A stretch of DNA of 64,000 nucleotides from VYFG01 sp965213885 (GCA_965213885.1 OZ243919.1:620001-684000); one strand, 5' to 3'. Counted from the stretch's first letter, positions 49,945 through 60,108 are shown. The notes: generated by a model from the sequence alone, not told the origin. Numbers and translations are program-made.

Positions 49945-51882
49945 TTACCCGGAACCCCGTTTGAGGGCGCGGATCAGGCTGCGTGCGGGATGGATCGCAT
50001 GTACCAGGGACGCCTGCAGCGGCAACGGCCCACCGCAGATCAGCGACGCAAGCAACTCGCCGCCGAGAGCGGCGTTGGTCATGCCCCGGGACCCCCATGC
50101 GGCGGATATGTAAAGGCCGGGGGGATACACCGGATCGGCCATTGAGGGCTGATAGTTTCTTCTCAGCATATGTGAATATTCCATCTCCAGGCGATCCGGG
50201 TTCGGCAGTGCCCCGACCAGTGGGAGGCGGTTTTCACTGGACATGCGCACGGCGCAGTGGGCGGTGGAGACCGACCGGCCGACAGTCCCGGCTCCAGCCA
50301 GTAACCCGGGAAGGGACCTTCCCAGGTTCACCAGGTTCTCCGCATCCGCCACCGGGGTCGCGACGGCCTTGCCATGGCCACGCCGATAGGTGGAACCGGC
50401 CAGGTGCGGGCCACCGGTCCCCGGGAGCAGGTAGCCGTCATGGCGGATGACGCAGGCCGGCTGCCCTCGCAGCATCCCGGCATCAATGAATGTGCTCTGC
50501 CCCAAAACCGGCGTAAAGGGCAGCCAGCGGGTCTGCGGCCAGTCCATGGACTGGCCGGTGGCGAACACAAGGATGGGGGCTGTGTGCAGTACCTTGTCGT
50601 TCCCATCCAGTACCTGCCAGTCGGTACCGTCGTGTCCCACCTCGCAAGCGGCGCTGTCGGCTCGAAGTGAAATGTTCGGATGCGAGAGCAGGCGGTGTAT
50701 CCATTTTTCCGGATGGATCCAGCCCGCCTCAGGATAAAACAGCCCCGGGAAACCGCATTCGACGGCACTGATGGCATTCGCCTGTTCCTCACTCACAGGG
50801 TGTACCAGCCACGCCGGAAAGGGCCTTGAGGCGATCCGCCCGGCGCGTTGTCGGCGTTCATCGGTCATGCATAACTCAAGAACGCCGCAGCGATGATGGA
50901 ACGCGCGCTCAGGGTCCAGCGTGCACAGGTGGTGCAGCAGGTAAACATAGCTTTGCAGCGAATACTGCTCCTCCCTGGACGGCCGGGTGGTCAGGAGCGG
51001 CGAAAAGGCCGCCGCAGGACTGCCGCTCGCCTCCATCGACGGCTTCGCGTGGCGTTCCAGAACGGTAACCGACCAGTCCATTGCCGCCAGGTGGTGGGCC
51101 GCCTGGGCGCCCGCGATCCCGGCGCCGATCACGACCGCATCCTTCCCTGAGGTTGTTACAGGTGGTGGCCGGAACCAGGGTTCCCTCGGGCGGTAGGCCG
51201 ACACGGCCTCCATGACCCCGACCAGCATTTCCCGCTTGGGACCGTACCCCGGGATTTTGTGGACGAGGAATCCCTGGGCGGCCAGTCCCCGGCGTACCTG
51301 CCCGGCCACGGTGAACGTGGCGAATGTCGTCCCCGGGTGACTCAGCCGCCCGACTTGCTGCAGGACCTGTTCGCTCCACATTCCGGGGTTCGTTGCCGGT
51401 GCGAAGCCATCCAGGTACCAGTAGTCCACCTCCGCGACCAGTTCCCGAAGTGATTCGGCTGCGTCGCCGTGGCACAGGGTAAGCGTGACGCGACCCCCGT
51501 CCAGGACGCACCGGTGAAACCCGGGGAGGGTGCCGGGCCAGGCATCGCACAGTTTCCGGGACAATGGATACAGTTCAGGAAACAGCGCATGGCAGGCCTT
51601 GAGAGTCGTCGCCTCAAGAGGGTGTTTCTCCACCGAGACGAAATGCAGTCTGGAACCTGCCGGTGCGTGCCGATTCCAGCATTGCCAGGTGGCAAGGAAG
51701 CTGAGGCCGGTGCCGAAACCGGTTTCGGCGATGGTGCATGCATGGTGTTCTCCCCACCGGTCCGGCAGTTTGTTTCCGGCCAGGAACACGTGCCGGGTCT
51801 CGGCGAGGCCGTCCTCACGGGAAAAATAAACATCCCGGTACCGTGGGGAGTAGGGGGTGTTGTCGGAAAATTCGATTTCCAA
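49945..51882 (-). CDS. mnmC: Bifunctional tRNA mnm5s2U biosynthesis protein MnmC
   Basis: Completes 5-methylaminomethyl-2-thiouridine at tRNA wobble position 34. The 645-residue protein has an N-terminal SAM methyltransferase domain (residues about 1-235, CTIAETGFGTGLSFLATW with the SAM loop) and a C-terminal FAD oxidoreductase domain that removes the carboxymethyl group (residues about 245-640, DAVVIGAGIAGAQAAHHLAA dinucleotide-binding motif). Both halves seem complete. It stands as a single gene on the minus strand. It is typical of gammaproteobacteria. Confidence 0.95.
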   Translation of the reverse strand: MEIEFSDNTPYSPRYRDVYFSREDGLAETRHVFLAGNKLPDRWGEHHACTIAETGFGTGLSFLATWQCWNRHAPAGSRLHFVSVEKHPLEATTLKACHALFPELYPLSRKLCDAWPGTLPGFHRCVLDGGRVTLTLCHGDAAESLRELVAEVDYWYLDGFAPATNPGMWSEQVLQQVGRLSHPGTTFATFTVAGQVRRGLAAQGFLVHKIPGYGPKREMLVGVMEAVSAYRPREPWFRPPPVTTSGKDAVVIGAGIAGAQAAHHLAAMDWSVTVLERHAKPSMEASGSPAAAFSPLLTTRPSREEQYSLQSYVYLLHHLCTLDPERAFHHRCGVLELCMTDERRQRAGRIASRPFPAWLVHPVSEEQANAISAVECGFPGLFYPEAGWIHPEKWIHRLLSHPNISLRADSAACEVGHDGTDWQVLDGNDKVLHTAPILVFATGQSMDWPQTRWLPFTPVLGQSTFIDAGMLRGQPACVIRHDGYLLPGTGGPHLAGSTYRRGHGKAVATPVADAENLVNLGRSLPGLLAGAGTVGRSVSTAHCAVRMSSENRLPLVGALPNPDRLEMEYSHMLRRNYQPSMADPVYPPGLYISAAWGSRGMTNAALGGELLASLICGGPLPLQASLVHAIHPARSLIRALKRGSG

Positions 51883-51975
51883 GGGCTGCCGGCGCCGGAA
51901 CGGGGCCTTTACTTGGGTTGCGGTTTTGACTGATTGTAGTCACTCACGGGGCGATGGCATCCGAAAGTGCCTTGT

Positions 51976-52296
51976 TCATCGGGGCTTGTCGGAATCGCGC
52001 CCGATTCGGCGCCCGGTGTAAGGCCGGGCCGGGGTAGTCCGCTCCCGGCCCACCAGCAACTCCAGCTTCCCGTGGCGGTCCAGTTTCCGGATGTCATGCT
52101 CGCGTCGGCTTGCGGTCGCGCGGCTATCCGCTTCCTCGGACCAGGCCAGTCTGACCGGCCTGCGGCTGCGGGTGTAGCGTGCGCCCCTGTCGGAAGTGTT
52201 GTGTTCCCGGATCCTGCGTTCGATATCCGTGGTGATTCCGGTATAAAGCGTGTCATCGGAGCAGCGGAGAATGTAGACGTACCAGTTCTGCTGCAT
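51976..52296 (-). CDS. GIY-YIG endonuclease-domain protein (YhbQ-like)
   Basis: A 106-residue protein starting at the ATG at 52294-52296. GIY-YIG core: WYVYILRCSDDTLYTGITTD, then RRIREHN and the Arg/His region up to YTRSRRPVRLAWSEEADSRATASRREHDIRKLDR. YhbQ-type proteins are small and of uncertain cellular role, possibly DNA repair. It lies 93 bases upstream of mnmC in transcription terms. Confidence 0.88.
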   Translation of the reverse strand: MQQNWYVYILRCSDDTLYTGITTDIERRIREHNTSDRGARYTRSRRPVRLAWSEEADSRATASRREHDIRKLDRHGKLELLVGRERTTPARPYTGRRIGRDSDKPR

Positions 52297-52650
52297 TCTT
52301 TCGCGTTCTGTGTGCAGGCCGAAATCATAGCGCAATCGGGTGGTGGATACTGCCGAATCGGCACCGCGTGAACCATGCCGGCCCTCTCGCCCCCGCCCCC
52401 TGCATCATCGTCAAGGTCGAGGGAGCCTCCTGGGCGATCCGGATCCCGGATGCTTGAGGAAGTGCCGGCAACCGGCATCATGCGCCACTGCCTGACCGGC
52501 GGGTAGCCGATCCGGACGTGTCCGACCGATCCCAGGTCACCTCTTCCTCGGACATCGGTGCACTTCAGCACGTTCCGACGTCACTCCCCGGAGATGCCGA
52601 CAGTCCACTGCGGGTAACGCTCGACCCGGGGGTTGGCAAGTTATGGGGAG
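52297..52650. other. Gene-free stretch
   Basis: No credible gene between the SprT-like and GIY-YIG genes. GC-rich, no repeats or clear promoter seen. Confidence 0.45.
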
Positions 52651-53214
52651 TCAGCCGGGGCGGAGCGGAAGCCGGCACTTGCGGCAGAGATATTCCGCCA
52701 TTCCACGCACCATCCGGTTGTGCCGGATCCCCGAGACCTTGTGGGTTGCGCAGCCGCAGACATAGTCAAAATACCGCATGCGGCGACCTGGCAGGTCGGC
52801 GATATCCTCCGGGCGATAATCGGCCGTCGCTCTTGGCGGAGCCCCGAAGTCGTGCATGACCGCCCGCCATTCAGGACCGTGCGGGCGGACCGCGCCGGAG
52901 TGGTGGCGCCGGCTGATCACGTAATGCGCCACCTCGTGGGGCACGGTTTCCGCCAGGTTTTCCTCGAACCACCGGGCAAATATCCAGGGGTTGTAACGTA
53001 TCTCTGCCTGGCCATGGCGGATACGGAACATGCCCGCGGCCCGGCCTTTCAGGTTGAAACGTACCGGCAGCAGTGGCAGGGTCATGTCAAACAGGGAGGC
53101 GGCCCGCTGTATCAGCATGTTGGTGTGGTCGATGACCTGTCGTTCCTGATATCGGCTCAGCCCGGCCGGTGCCGGGCGGGTGGTGGCGTTTGGAGCTGTC
53201 AAGTTGTTTTCCAT
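52651..53214 (-). CDS. SprT-like zinc metalloprotease-family protein
   Basis: A 187-residue protein of the SprT/Spartan family. Zinc motif HEVAHYV (about residue 93) and the downstream HGPEWRAVM that supplies the third ligand context; a C-terminal zinc ribbon with YVCGCATHKVSGIRHNRM and YLCRKCRLPL. Start is set at the ATG at 53212-53214; an ATG at 53232 is also possible. The E. coli member is uncharacterised, whereas the eukaryotic Spartan cuts DNA-protein crosslinks. It is divergent from rapA, sharing 44 bases. Confidence 0.88.
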   Translation of the reverse strand: MENNLTAPNATTRPAPAGLSRYQERQVIDHTNMLIQRAASLFDMTLPLLPVRFNLKGRAAGMFRIRHGQAEIRYNPWIFARWFEENLAETVPHEVAHYVISRRHHSGAVRPHGPEWRAVMHDFGAPPRATADYRPEDIADLPGRRMRYFDYVCGCATHKVSGIRHNRMVRGMAEYLCRKCRLPLRPG

Positions 53215-53258
53215 ACAATACCCGCCTTTCATTTTAACCCCACCGGAAACCCCGCCGC

Positions 53259-56183
53259 ATGGCAGAATTCATTCCTGGACAGCGATGGATCAACGATGCC
53301 CAGTTGCACATGGGCCTCGGCACCGTACTCGGCACCGACCTGCGCACCGTGACTGTCCTTTTCATGGCCACCGGCGAAACCTTCGTTTACGCCAAGGAAT
53401 CGGTTCCCCTGACCCGGGTCCGTTTTGCGCCCGGCGACCATATCGTCACTCAGGAGGGGATGTCCATGGAGGTGGAGGGCGTGGCGGAGAGGGAGGCTCT
53501 CATCATCTACAGTGCACGGGATGCGAATGGTCACCTGCACGAGGTCGAGGAAAGCCGTCTCGACAACCAGATCCAGCTCAACCGCCCTACCGAGAGACTG
53601 TTCAACGGTCTGGTAGACCGGGATCCCTGGTTCGAACTGCGCTACCAGACCAGGTTGCTGTCCACCGCCATGGCAACGGATCCGTTACGGGGACTGATCG
53701 GCGGGCGCGTCAGCCTCATTCCGCACCAGCTCTACATCGCCAACGAAGTATCGAACCGCCATGCGCCCCGGGTGCTGCTGGCGGACGAGGTTGGACTCGG
53801 CAAGACCATCGAGGCCGGCATGATCATTCATCACCAGCTGGTCACCGAGAGGGTGGGGCGTGTTCTCATCGTGGTACCGGAAAGCCTGGTGCACCAGTGG
53901 CTGGTTGAAATGCTGCGCCGTTTCAACCTTCACTTCCACATCTTCGATGCCGAGCGGATCGAATCATTGACCGTCGGCGGCGAATCCGGTGACGGGGGTA
54001 ATGCCGACGATGCCCCGGAGCAAAACCCCTTTCACAGTGCACAACTGGTGCTGTGCAGCCTGGAGTTTCTCTGCTCCGACCCGAAGACCTACAGGCAATG
54101 CTGTGCGGCCGGTTGGGACATGCTGGTGATGGACGAGGTACATCACCTGGAATGGTCCGAAGATAATCCGGGATTCGAATACCAGCTGATCGAGAACCTT
54201 GCACGGGGTATTCCCGGGATCCTGCTGCTCACGGCCACGCCGGAACAGCTTGGACGCTCCAGCCATTTCGCCCGGCTCAGGCTGTTGGACCCGCACAGGT
54301 TTCCGGACTTCGGGCAGTTTCTGGCCGAGGAGGAGGACTACGAGCCCGTAGCGAAGGCGGTGGATGCGATGCTCACGACGGATGGCGGGGTTGGTGCAGG
54401 CGCCCTGGAAGAGATGCGACGCAGGCTGGGTGCGGATTTTTCAGGCGATATCGAGTGCATCGGCAAATCATCCACGGACCCGGAAACACGCCGCGAGGCG
54501 CGGGACAGGGTGCTGGGTGCCCTGGTTGATCGCCATGGAACGGGCCGCGTCCTGTTCCGTAACACCCGTTCCGCAGTGCACGGATTTCCGGGAAGGGAGG
54601 TTCATCATTATCCGTTGCCGCTCCCGGACGCCTACGCGGAGGCGCTCATCCGGATTGCCGGAAGCGTGCTGTCGGAAATGCAGCTGTTGTTGTGCCCGGA
54701 ACTCCTGTACCAGGCCATCACGGAGTCGGCCGACTGGACCGGCGTGGACCCCCGGGCGGAGACCCTGGCGGATATCCTGCAAAGGCACCGCAGGGAGAAG
54801 ATACTCGTCATTGCCGCCAGCGCGGATACCGCCCTGGATCTTGCCGAATGGCTGCGGGTGACAAAAGGGATCGGCGCGGCCGTGTTTCACGAGGGAATGA
54901 GTCTTCTTGAGCGTGACCGTGCGGCGGCCTGGTTCGCCGACCGGGAGACGGGTACGGGTGCCCATGTGCTGATCTGTTCGGAGATCGGCAGCGAGGGGCG
55001 GAATTTCCAGTTTGCCCATCATCTCGTCCTGTTCGACCTGCCGTTGAATCCCGACCTGCTGGAGCAGCGGATCGGTCGTCTTGACCGTATCGGCCAGACC
55101 AGGACCATCCATCTGCACGTGATGTTCATGCGGGATACCGCCCAGGAGGTCATGTACTACTGGTACCACGAGGGGCTGAATGCCTTTGCCCGCACCTGTC
55201 CCGTGGGTCACGCAGTGTTTGCCCGGATGCGGGAGGAAATCATCCGGGTGCTGCATGAACCGGCACGCCGATACCAGGACCTGGTGGCGGAGAGCGCAGC
55301 CCACTACCGGGAACTCACTGAGGCCCTGCAAAAGGGCAGGGACCGGTTGCTGGAATACAATTCCTGCCGTCCGGGGGTTGCGGAGCACCTGTGTCAGCTC
55401 TCCCGGTCCCATGATCGCAACAGCACCCTGCAGGACTACATGGAGACCGTGTTCGACTGTTTCGGAGTGGATCACGATTTCCATTCCGAGGGATGCTATG
55501 CAATCAATCCCGGGGCGCACACGACCCTGCCCCTGCCAACGCTGCCGGACGAGGGTATGACCGTCACCTACGACCGGTCCATCGCACTCAGTTTCGAGGA
55601 TGTGCACTACCTCACATGGGACCACCCCCTGGTGACCGATGCCATGGACCTGATTCTTGGCGGCGAGCTCGGCAACACCTCGGTGATCGCGGTACCCCTG
55701 GAGGGCGTGGAACAGGGGGTGATCCTGCTCGAAGCGATATTCGTGCTTGAATCCGCGTCAAGCGAAACCTTGCGGAGCAACCGTTATCTTCCTCCCACCA
55801 CCATCCGGACACTGATCGACCAGCACGGGAAGCGACATGACCGCTTGCCGAGCCATCGTACCCTGGAACGTCCCGGCAGACGGCTGCAACCGGAACTCGT
55901 ACGTAAGATACTCTCGACACGGCACAAGTTGCTCAGAAAGATGGTGGCAGCCAGTGAAAAGCTCGCCGGTCACCTGGCTCCCGAATTACTTGCCCGGGCG
56001 GTGGAAAACGGACGCGCCGTGCTGTCGCGGGAAATCGAGCGGCTCGAAGCGCTTACTTCCGTCAATCCGAATGTCCGCCAAGAGGAAATGGACCACCTGC
56101 ACCGCCAGCTTGCCGACCTCACCGCCCGGCTGGAGTCGTCCTCACTCCGTTTCGACGCCCTCCGGGTGATCGTGGCCACCTGA
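53259..56183 (+). CDS. rapA: RNA polymerase-associated ATPase RapA
   Basis: Swi2/Snf2-type ATPase of 974 residues that binds RNA polymerase and helps recycle it. The N-terminal Tudor-like region (FIPGQRWINDAQLHMGLG) is typical. Walker A LADEVGLGKTIEAG is near residues 174-187 and motif II DEVH at 292-295 (DEAH in E. coli). The second RecA domain holds LICSEIGSEGRNFQFAHHLVLFDLP and QRIGRLDRIGQT, the RapA motifs V and VI. The C-terminal half contains the RapA-specific spacer domain. The start is the first ATG, giving the usual length (E. coli 968). Confidence 0.96.
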   Translation: MAEFIPGQRWINDAQLHMGLGTVLGTDLRTVTVLFMATGETFVYAKESVPLTRVRFAPGDHIVTQEGMSMEVEGVAEREALIIYSARDANGHLHEVEESRLDNQIQLNRPTERLFNGLVDRDPWFELRYQTRLLSTAMATDPLRGLIGGRVSLIPHQLYIANEVSNRHAPRVLLADEVGLGKTIEAGMIIHHQLVTERVGRVLIVVPESLVHQWLVEMLRRFNLHFHIFDAERIESLTVGGESGDGGNADDAPEQNPFHSAQLVLCSLEFLCSDPKTYRQCCAAGWDMLVMDEVHHLEWSEDNPGFEYQLIENLARGIPGILLLTATPEQLGRSSHFARLRLLDPHRFPDFGQFLAEEEDYEPVAKAVDAMLTTDGGVGAGALEEMRRRLGADFSGDIECIGKSSTDPETRREARDRVLGALVDRHGTGRVLFRNTRSAVHGFPGREVHHYPLPLPDAYAEALIRIAGSVLSEMQLLLCPELLYQAITESADWTGVDPRAETLADILQRHRREKILVIAASADTALDLAEWLRVTKGIGAAVFHEGMSLLERDRAAAWFADRETGTGAHVLICSEIGSEGRNFQFAHHLVLFDLPLNPDLLEQRIGRLDRIGQTRTIHLHVMFMRDTAQEVMYYWYHEGLNAFARTCPVGHAVFARMREEIIRVLHEPARRYQDLVAESAAHYRELTEALQKGRDRLLEYNSCRPGVAEHLCQLSRSHDRNSTLQDYMETVFDCFGVDHDFHSEGCYAINPGAHTTLPLPTLPDEGMTVTYDRSIALSFEDVHYLTWDHPLVTDAMDLILGGELGNTSVIAVPLEGVEQGVILLEAIFVLESASSETLRSNRYLPPTTIRTLIDQHGKRHDRLPSHRTLERPGRRLQPELVRKILSTRHKLLRKMVAASEKLAGHLAPELLARAVENGRAVLSREIERLEALTSVNPNVRQEEMDHLHRQLADLTARLESSSLRFDALRVIVAT

Positions 56184-56186
56184 TCC

Positions 56187-57173
56187 ATGACCAGGGAGGA
56201 CCCGGTTCGCGCATTCCTGGCCCTGACGCCGGATGACATGCTCGATGCAGTGGAGGCGCTGGGCATTCCCTGCGACGGACGTTTCCTCGTGCTGAACAGT
56301 TACGAGAACCGGGTGTACCGTGTGGGCGTGGAGGATGGGTCGCCAGTGGTGACCAAGTTCTACCGTCCGGAGCGATGGACCGACGAGGCGATTCTGGAAG
56401 AGCATCGCTTTACCCGTGAACTCGAGGACCAGGAGATACCGGTCGTCGCGCCGCTGCGGGCAGGTGACGGCCGGACATTGCACCATTCGGGGCCATTCCG
56501 ATTCAGCGTCTACCCGTACCAGGGTGGCCGTACCATGGAGCCGGACAACCCGCAACACCTGGAAATGCTTGGTCGGTTCATCGGCCGTATCCACGCGATC
56601 GGGTCCAGGGCGCCCTACCGGCACCGTCCTGCCATCGACGTGGAAGGCTTTCTCCGCCAACCGGGTGACTTCCTGTTGGCGGAAGGCTACATTCCCCCGT
56701 ACCTGGAGAGCCGGTGGCTGGCCTCGCTCGACATGCTGTGTGATATTGCCGACAATGCCATTGCCAGGGTGGGTAGCCTGCCGGGGATCAGGCTGCATGG
56801 AGACATGCATCACGGCAACATCCTGTGGACGGAACGGGGACCCCATATCGTGGATTTCGATGATGCTCGTACGGGGCCGGCCATCCAGGATATGTGGATG
56901 TTTCTTTCCGGGGACGGCGACTACCTGAAGGCAAGGCTGCAGGACCTGCTCCGGGGATATGACCTGTTCCATGATTTCAACCATGCCGAAATACGCCTGG
57001 TGGAAGTGATGCGCACGCTGCGCCTGGTGTATCATGCCGGCTGGCTTGCCTCACGCTGGCGTGACCCCGCGTTTCCCCGATCCTTTCCATGGTTCGATGC
57101 CGGACGATACTGGGAACAGCTGATGGGGGATCTCGACGACCAGGCGTCGAGGATGCAGAAAGCGTTCGCATGA
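56187..57173 (+). CDS. srkA: Stress response kinase A (YihE/RdoA-type Ser/Thr kinase)
   Basis: A 328-residue kinase of the choline/aminoglycoside kinase fold. Catalytic loop HGDMHHGNILW and the metal-binding IVDFDDARTGP are clear; the N-terminus has LVLNSYENRVYRVG, the family nucleotide loop, and the usual ending DPAFPRSFPWFDAGRYWEQLMGDL. E. coli SrkA counteracts stress-linked cell death under Cpx control. It starts 4 bases after rapA, so they are probably cotranscribed. Confidence 0.94.
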   Translation: MTREDPVRAFLALTPDDMLDAVEALGIPCDGRFLVLNSYENRVYRVGVEDGSPVVTKFYRPERWTDEAILEEHRFTRELEDQEIPVVAPLRAGDGRTLHHSGPFRFSVYPYQGGRTMEPDNPQHLEMLGRFIGRIHAIGSRAPYRHRPAIDVEGFLRQPGDFLLAEGYIPPYLESRWLASLDMLCDIADNAIARVGSLPGIRLHGDMHHGNILWTERGPHIVDFDDARTGPAIQDMWMFLSGDGDYLKARLQDLLRGYDLFHDFNHAEIRLVEVMRTLRLVYHAGWLASRWRDPAFPRSFPWFDAGRYWEQLMGDLDDQASRMQKAFA

Positions 57174-57225
57174 TTTCCCGCCATCGGTCCCTGACAATGA
57201 ATGCATCCCGACCCGGACCCGGCTG

Positions 57226-57717
57226 ATGAGTGACACACTGCCACAGATTCGCGGCTTCCTGGAGAATTGCGGACTGGCCTTCGAGGTCTGGGACTGTGAT
57301 CCTGACCTGGCGGATACCGTGCAGTTCTGCGCCCATTACGGTGTGCCGGCGGAGAATTCCGTGAATTCCATCCTGGTACGGTCAAAAACCGGTGATCGCA
57401 AGCATGCCCTTTGCGTGTTGCTTGCCACGCACCTGCTGGATGTCAATCACACCGTGCGAAAGAAACTCGGTGCGCGCAGGGTTTCCTTCGCCGATGCAAA
57501 GGAAACCGGGGAAATCACCGGCATGGAAATCGGCGGCGTGACCCCTATCGGATTACCGCCGGAACTGCCGGTCTGGGTGGATGCCGCGGTCATGCAGCGT
57601 GAATACATCATCCTCGGCGGCGGAAACCGTTCGTCCAAGCTCAAGGTGCCGCCGGAGCTGGTCCTCCGGTTGCCTGCGGTGGAGATTGTCACGGGTCTCG
57701 CCAGGCTGCGTTCATGA
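57226..57717 (+). CDS. YbaK/ProX-type aminoacyl-tRNA deacylase
   Basis: A 163-residue single-domain protein of the YbaK/EbsC/ProX trans-editing family, which clears mischarged tRNA. Family segments: NSILVRSKTGDRKHALCVLLATHLLDVN and KKLGARRVSFADAKETGEITGMEIGGVTPIGLP; the GG.TP..L motif and GGGNRSSKLKVPPELVLRL are present. The exact tRNA (Pro or other) cannot be assigned. Follows srkA after 52 bases. Confidence 0.9.
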   Translation: MSDTLPQIRGFLENCGLAFEVWDCDPDLADTVQFCAHYGVPAENSVNSILVRSKTGDRKHALCVLLATHLLDVNHTVRKKLGARRVSFADAKETGEITGMEIGGVTPIGLPPELPVWVDAAVMQREYIILGGGNRSSKLKVPPELVLRLPAVEIVTGLARLRS

Positions 57718-57766
57718 GAGTGTCGGCGGATTTCCTGCCGCATTCCGGCCCGGCAGCTGGAATGCG

Positions 57767-58426
57767 CTAAGCGGATAGTTCGACCTCACCGCCAGGGGTG
57801 GCGATGCGGGCCACAAGCCGGGCTGCAGCCGGGTCGCACACTCCCTCGACAACGACTTCGGTATCGGCACCGATGGCTGCAAGCATTCCCTGCAGCCACT
57901 CGGGATAGGGATAGTACAGGGTCAGGGACTTGAGCCGGCAACCCAGGTCCGGCATGCGTGACGCTGGATGGAACTCCATCTGCCACTGGATGCACAGCGG
58001 GAAGAACCCGCCAGCGACCAGGCGTCCGTCATCCGGCAGGGCGACCTTCCAGCGAAGGTCGTCCCTCCGGGCCTCCAGGATCCCCCCGATGACGACCTGG
58101 CTCGATGCCAGCAGGGCTTCCAGGCCATTCGTGTTGACCGCCCAGGTGAGCAGCCGCGGAGAATCCGTGAGGCCGCGGATTACCGACGGGTCATCCAGGC
58201 CGAACCACCGGGGCCTGGCGGGTGGTGTCATCGCGGGGTTGACCGCGATGATTTCAAGATACACGCCGTCCCCAAGGGCCATCACCCGGTTGTGTGTGCC
58301 CATCATCTCGTGGCGTCCGCCGGGGGGTACCCGGACACCGAGCCCGCTTTCCACGAAGTCCGCACCCTCGTCCAGGGAGCGAGCGGCAACGATGAGATGG
58401 TCAAGCCGGGTCCGGGACGGTTTCAT
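57767..58426 (-). CDS. VOC-family protein (glyoxalase-like domain)
   Basis: A 219-residue protein with the glyoxalase-like fold (Glyoxalase_3 group): RLDHLIVAARSLDEGADFVESGLGV, GGRHEMMGTHNRVMALGDGVYLEIIAV, then PRWFGLDD. The His and Glu that bind metal in this group are in place in the first half. Function within the group is unknown. It overlaps the upstream haloacid dehalogenase gene by four bases, so they are cotranscribed. Confidence 0.85.
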   Translation of the reverse strand: MKPSRTRLDHLIVAARSLDEGADFVESGLGVRVPPGGRHEMMGTHNRVMALGDGVYLEIIAVNPAMTPPARPRWFGLDDPSVIRGLTDSPRLLTWAVNTNGLEALLASSQVVIGGILEARRDDLRWKVALPDDGRLVAGGFFPLCIQWQMEFHPASRMPDLGCRLKSLTLYYPYPEWLQGMLAAIGADTEVVVEGVCDPAAARLVARIATPGGEVELSA

Positions 58427-59136
58427 CCTTCCAGCTGTTCGGCAAGATCGAGGAAATCCGCGGCCACGTAGGCATACTCGTTTTCCGCCACGAGATCGGA
58501 TTTCTGGTCTGGCCCGTATTCCGTCGGACGGGGCACGAAAGCAGTGGCAAGCCCGAGGGCTCCGGCGGCGACGAGATCACCATTGTGGGCCGCCACCATG
58601 CAGCACTGCTCCGGCGCGAAGCCGAGCATCCTGACCGATTCCAGGTACGCCCCGGGCTGCGGCTTGTAGTGTCGGGTCACCTCGGCGCCGAGCACCATGT
58701 CCCAGGGCAGGGAGGAAAACCTGGCCATGTTCACGATCAGGGCAACGTTGCCGTTGGAGCAGGTGGCGATGACCCGGGTCTCCTTCATCCTCGCAAGTCC
58801 CGCCGCCACGTCGGGCCAGGGCCTGAGACGGTGCCAGACCCGGTTCAGCCGGTCCCGCGCCGGTTCATCCAGGTGATCCAGGCCGAATTCCGGAAGCAGC
58901 GTGTCCAGGCTTTCTCGGTGCAGTACGTCGAGAATGGTCCAGGGTCGCTCGCCGGTGCGCACCCTGTCCATGGCAGGCTGGTACATGCCGCGCCAGCGAT
59001 CAGCAAACACTTCCCAGTCTATATCGATGCCCAGGTTCCGGTTCATGGACAGACCTTCCCCGACAATCGAGGAGCGCCAGTCCACGACGGTACCGAAGAC
59101 ATCAAACAGCAGTGCGCGAATGTCGGGCTTGGCCAC
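58423..59136 (-). CDS. Haloacid dehalogenase type II
   Basis: A 237-residue HAD-superfamily enzyme. The nucleophile Asp is in LLFDVFGTVVDWRSS (residue about 10), motif II in IATCSNGNVALI, motif III/IV in GAEVTRHYKPQPGAYL and MVAAHNGDLVAAGALGLATAFV. It is close to L-2-haloacid dehalogenases, which release halide from 2-halocarboxylates; with unknown substrates this must stay an inference. In operon with the VOC gene. Confidence 0.9.
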   Translation of the reverse strand: MAKPDIRALLFDVFGTVVDWRSSIVGEGLSMNRNLGIDIDWEVFADRWRGMYQPAMDRVRTGERPWTILDVLHRESLDTLLPEFGLDHLDEPARDRLNRVWHRLRPWPDVAAGLARMKETRVIATCSNGNVALIVNMARFSSLPWDMVLGAEVTRHYKPQPGAYLESVRMLGFAPEQCCMVAAHNGDLVAAGALGLATAFVPRPTEYGPDQKSDLVAENEYAYVAADFLDLAEQLEG

Positions 59137-59181
59137 GAGGGAATTGCAGGAGAGGGGTTTCCGGGAATTCGCGCCCGGTGG

Positions 59182-59934
59182 CTACCGGGTATCGGCGCCT
59201 TCGAGCAGGTTACCCAGCGAATCCATGATCAGGGCCAGATCTTCCGGTCTCGACACCCTGTGCCCGGCATCTTTCAGCAGGACCAGGCGGACGTCGTCGT
59301 GGGACAGTTGCCGCATGATCCGCAGGCTGGATTCCCAGGGAACATCCGGATCGTCCAGGCTGTGCAGCAACCGCACGGGACAGTGGATGCGGATGGCACC
59401 GTCAAGCAGCAGATGCCGACGGCCTTCTTCCACGAGCTGGCGGGTGATGATATGGAACTCATCGTCGTAATCGGAAGGCAGCTCGATCCTCCCCGCGTCC
59501 ATCAGTTCGGCCTGTTTCGCCGGGGACAGTTCGTTCCACAGGAGTTCATCCGTAAAATCCGGGGCGCTTGCAATCCCCACCAGCCCCGTCACCCGCACCG
59601 GGCGGGCCAGCGCCGCAAGCAGCATGATCCACCCGCCCATGGAAGATCCCACCAGGATCACCGGCCCCTCGGTGAGGCCATCGATCACCGACAGGGTATC
59701 CCCCAGCCATTGGCCGATGGTGCCGTCCTCGAATTCCCCGCCGGACTCGCCGTGTCCGGAATAGTCAAACCTGGCGAAACCCTGGCCCCGTTCCCGACAC
59801 CAGGTTTCCAGTGCCATGGCCTTGGTGCCCGCCATGTCCGACATGAACCCGCCGCAGAAGATCACGGTGGGCTGGCGGCCTTCAACGACGTTGGCGTGAA
59901 TTTCGTGGGAACCTGAGCGTATGGTGCGGTGCAT
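59182..59934 (-). CDS. Alpha/beta hydrolase
   Basis: A 250-residue hydrolase starting at the ATG at 59932-59934. Nucleophile elbow GSSMGGW, acid in LLHSLDDPDVPW and His in KDAGHRVSRPEDL complete the catalytic triad. It resembles the palmitoyl-protein thioesterase ABHD10 and its bacterial relatives (FDYSGHGESGG with the oxyanion loop CGGFMSDMAG). The target is unknown. It lies 45 bases upstream of the haloacid dehalogenase gene on the same strand and so is probably in its operon. Confidence 0.9.
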   Translation of the reverse strand: MHRTIRSGSHEIHANVVEGRQPTVIFCGGFMSDMAGTKAMALETWCRERGQGFARFDYSGHGESGGEFEDGTIGQWLGDTLSVIDGLTEGPVILVGSSMGGWIMLLAALARPVRVTGLVGIASAPDFTDELLWNELSPAKQAELMDAGRIELPSDYDDEFHIITRQLVEEGRRHLLLDGAIRIHCPVRLLHSLDDPDVPWESSLRIMRQLSHDDVRLVLLKDAGHRVSRPEDLALIMDSLGNLLEGADTR

Positions 59935-60108
59935 GGTGCCTGTCAATGCGGGGAAACGGTATTCTGCCGGTTTCTGCTGCGGAATTGTACTCTGCCCGCG
60001 ATAGCCGGGTGCGATCACCTACCGTTCGGCGGCTCCCGTCGGCAGCTGCGGAACCGGGGCCGACCGGGCCGTGAACCCCATCCGGCGTGCCGGGGCGTTG
60101 GGCCGGGG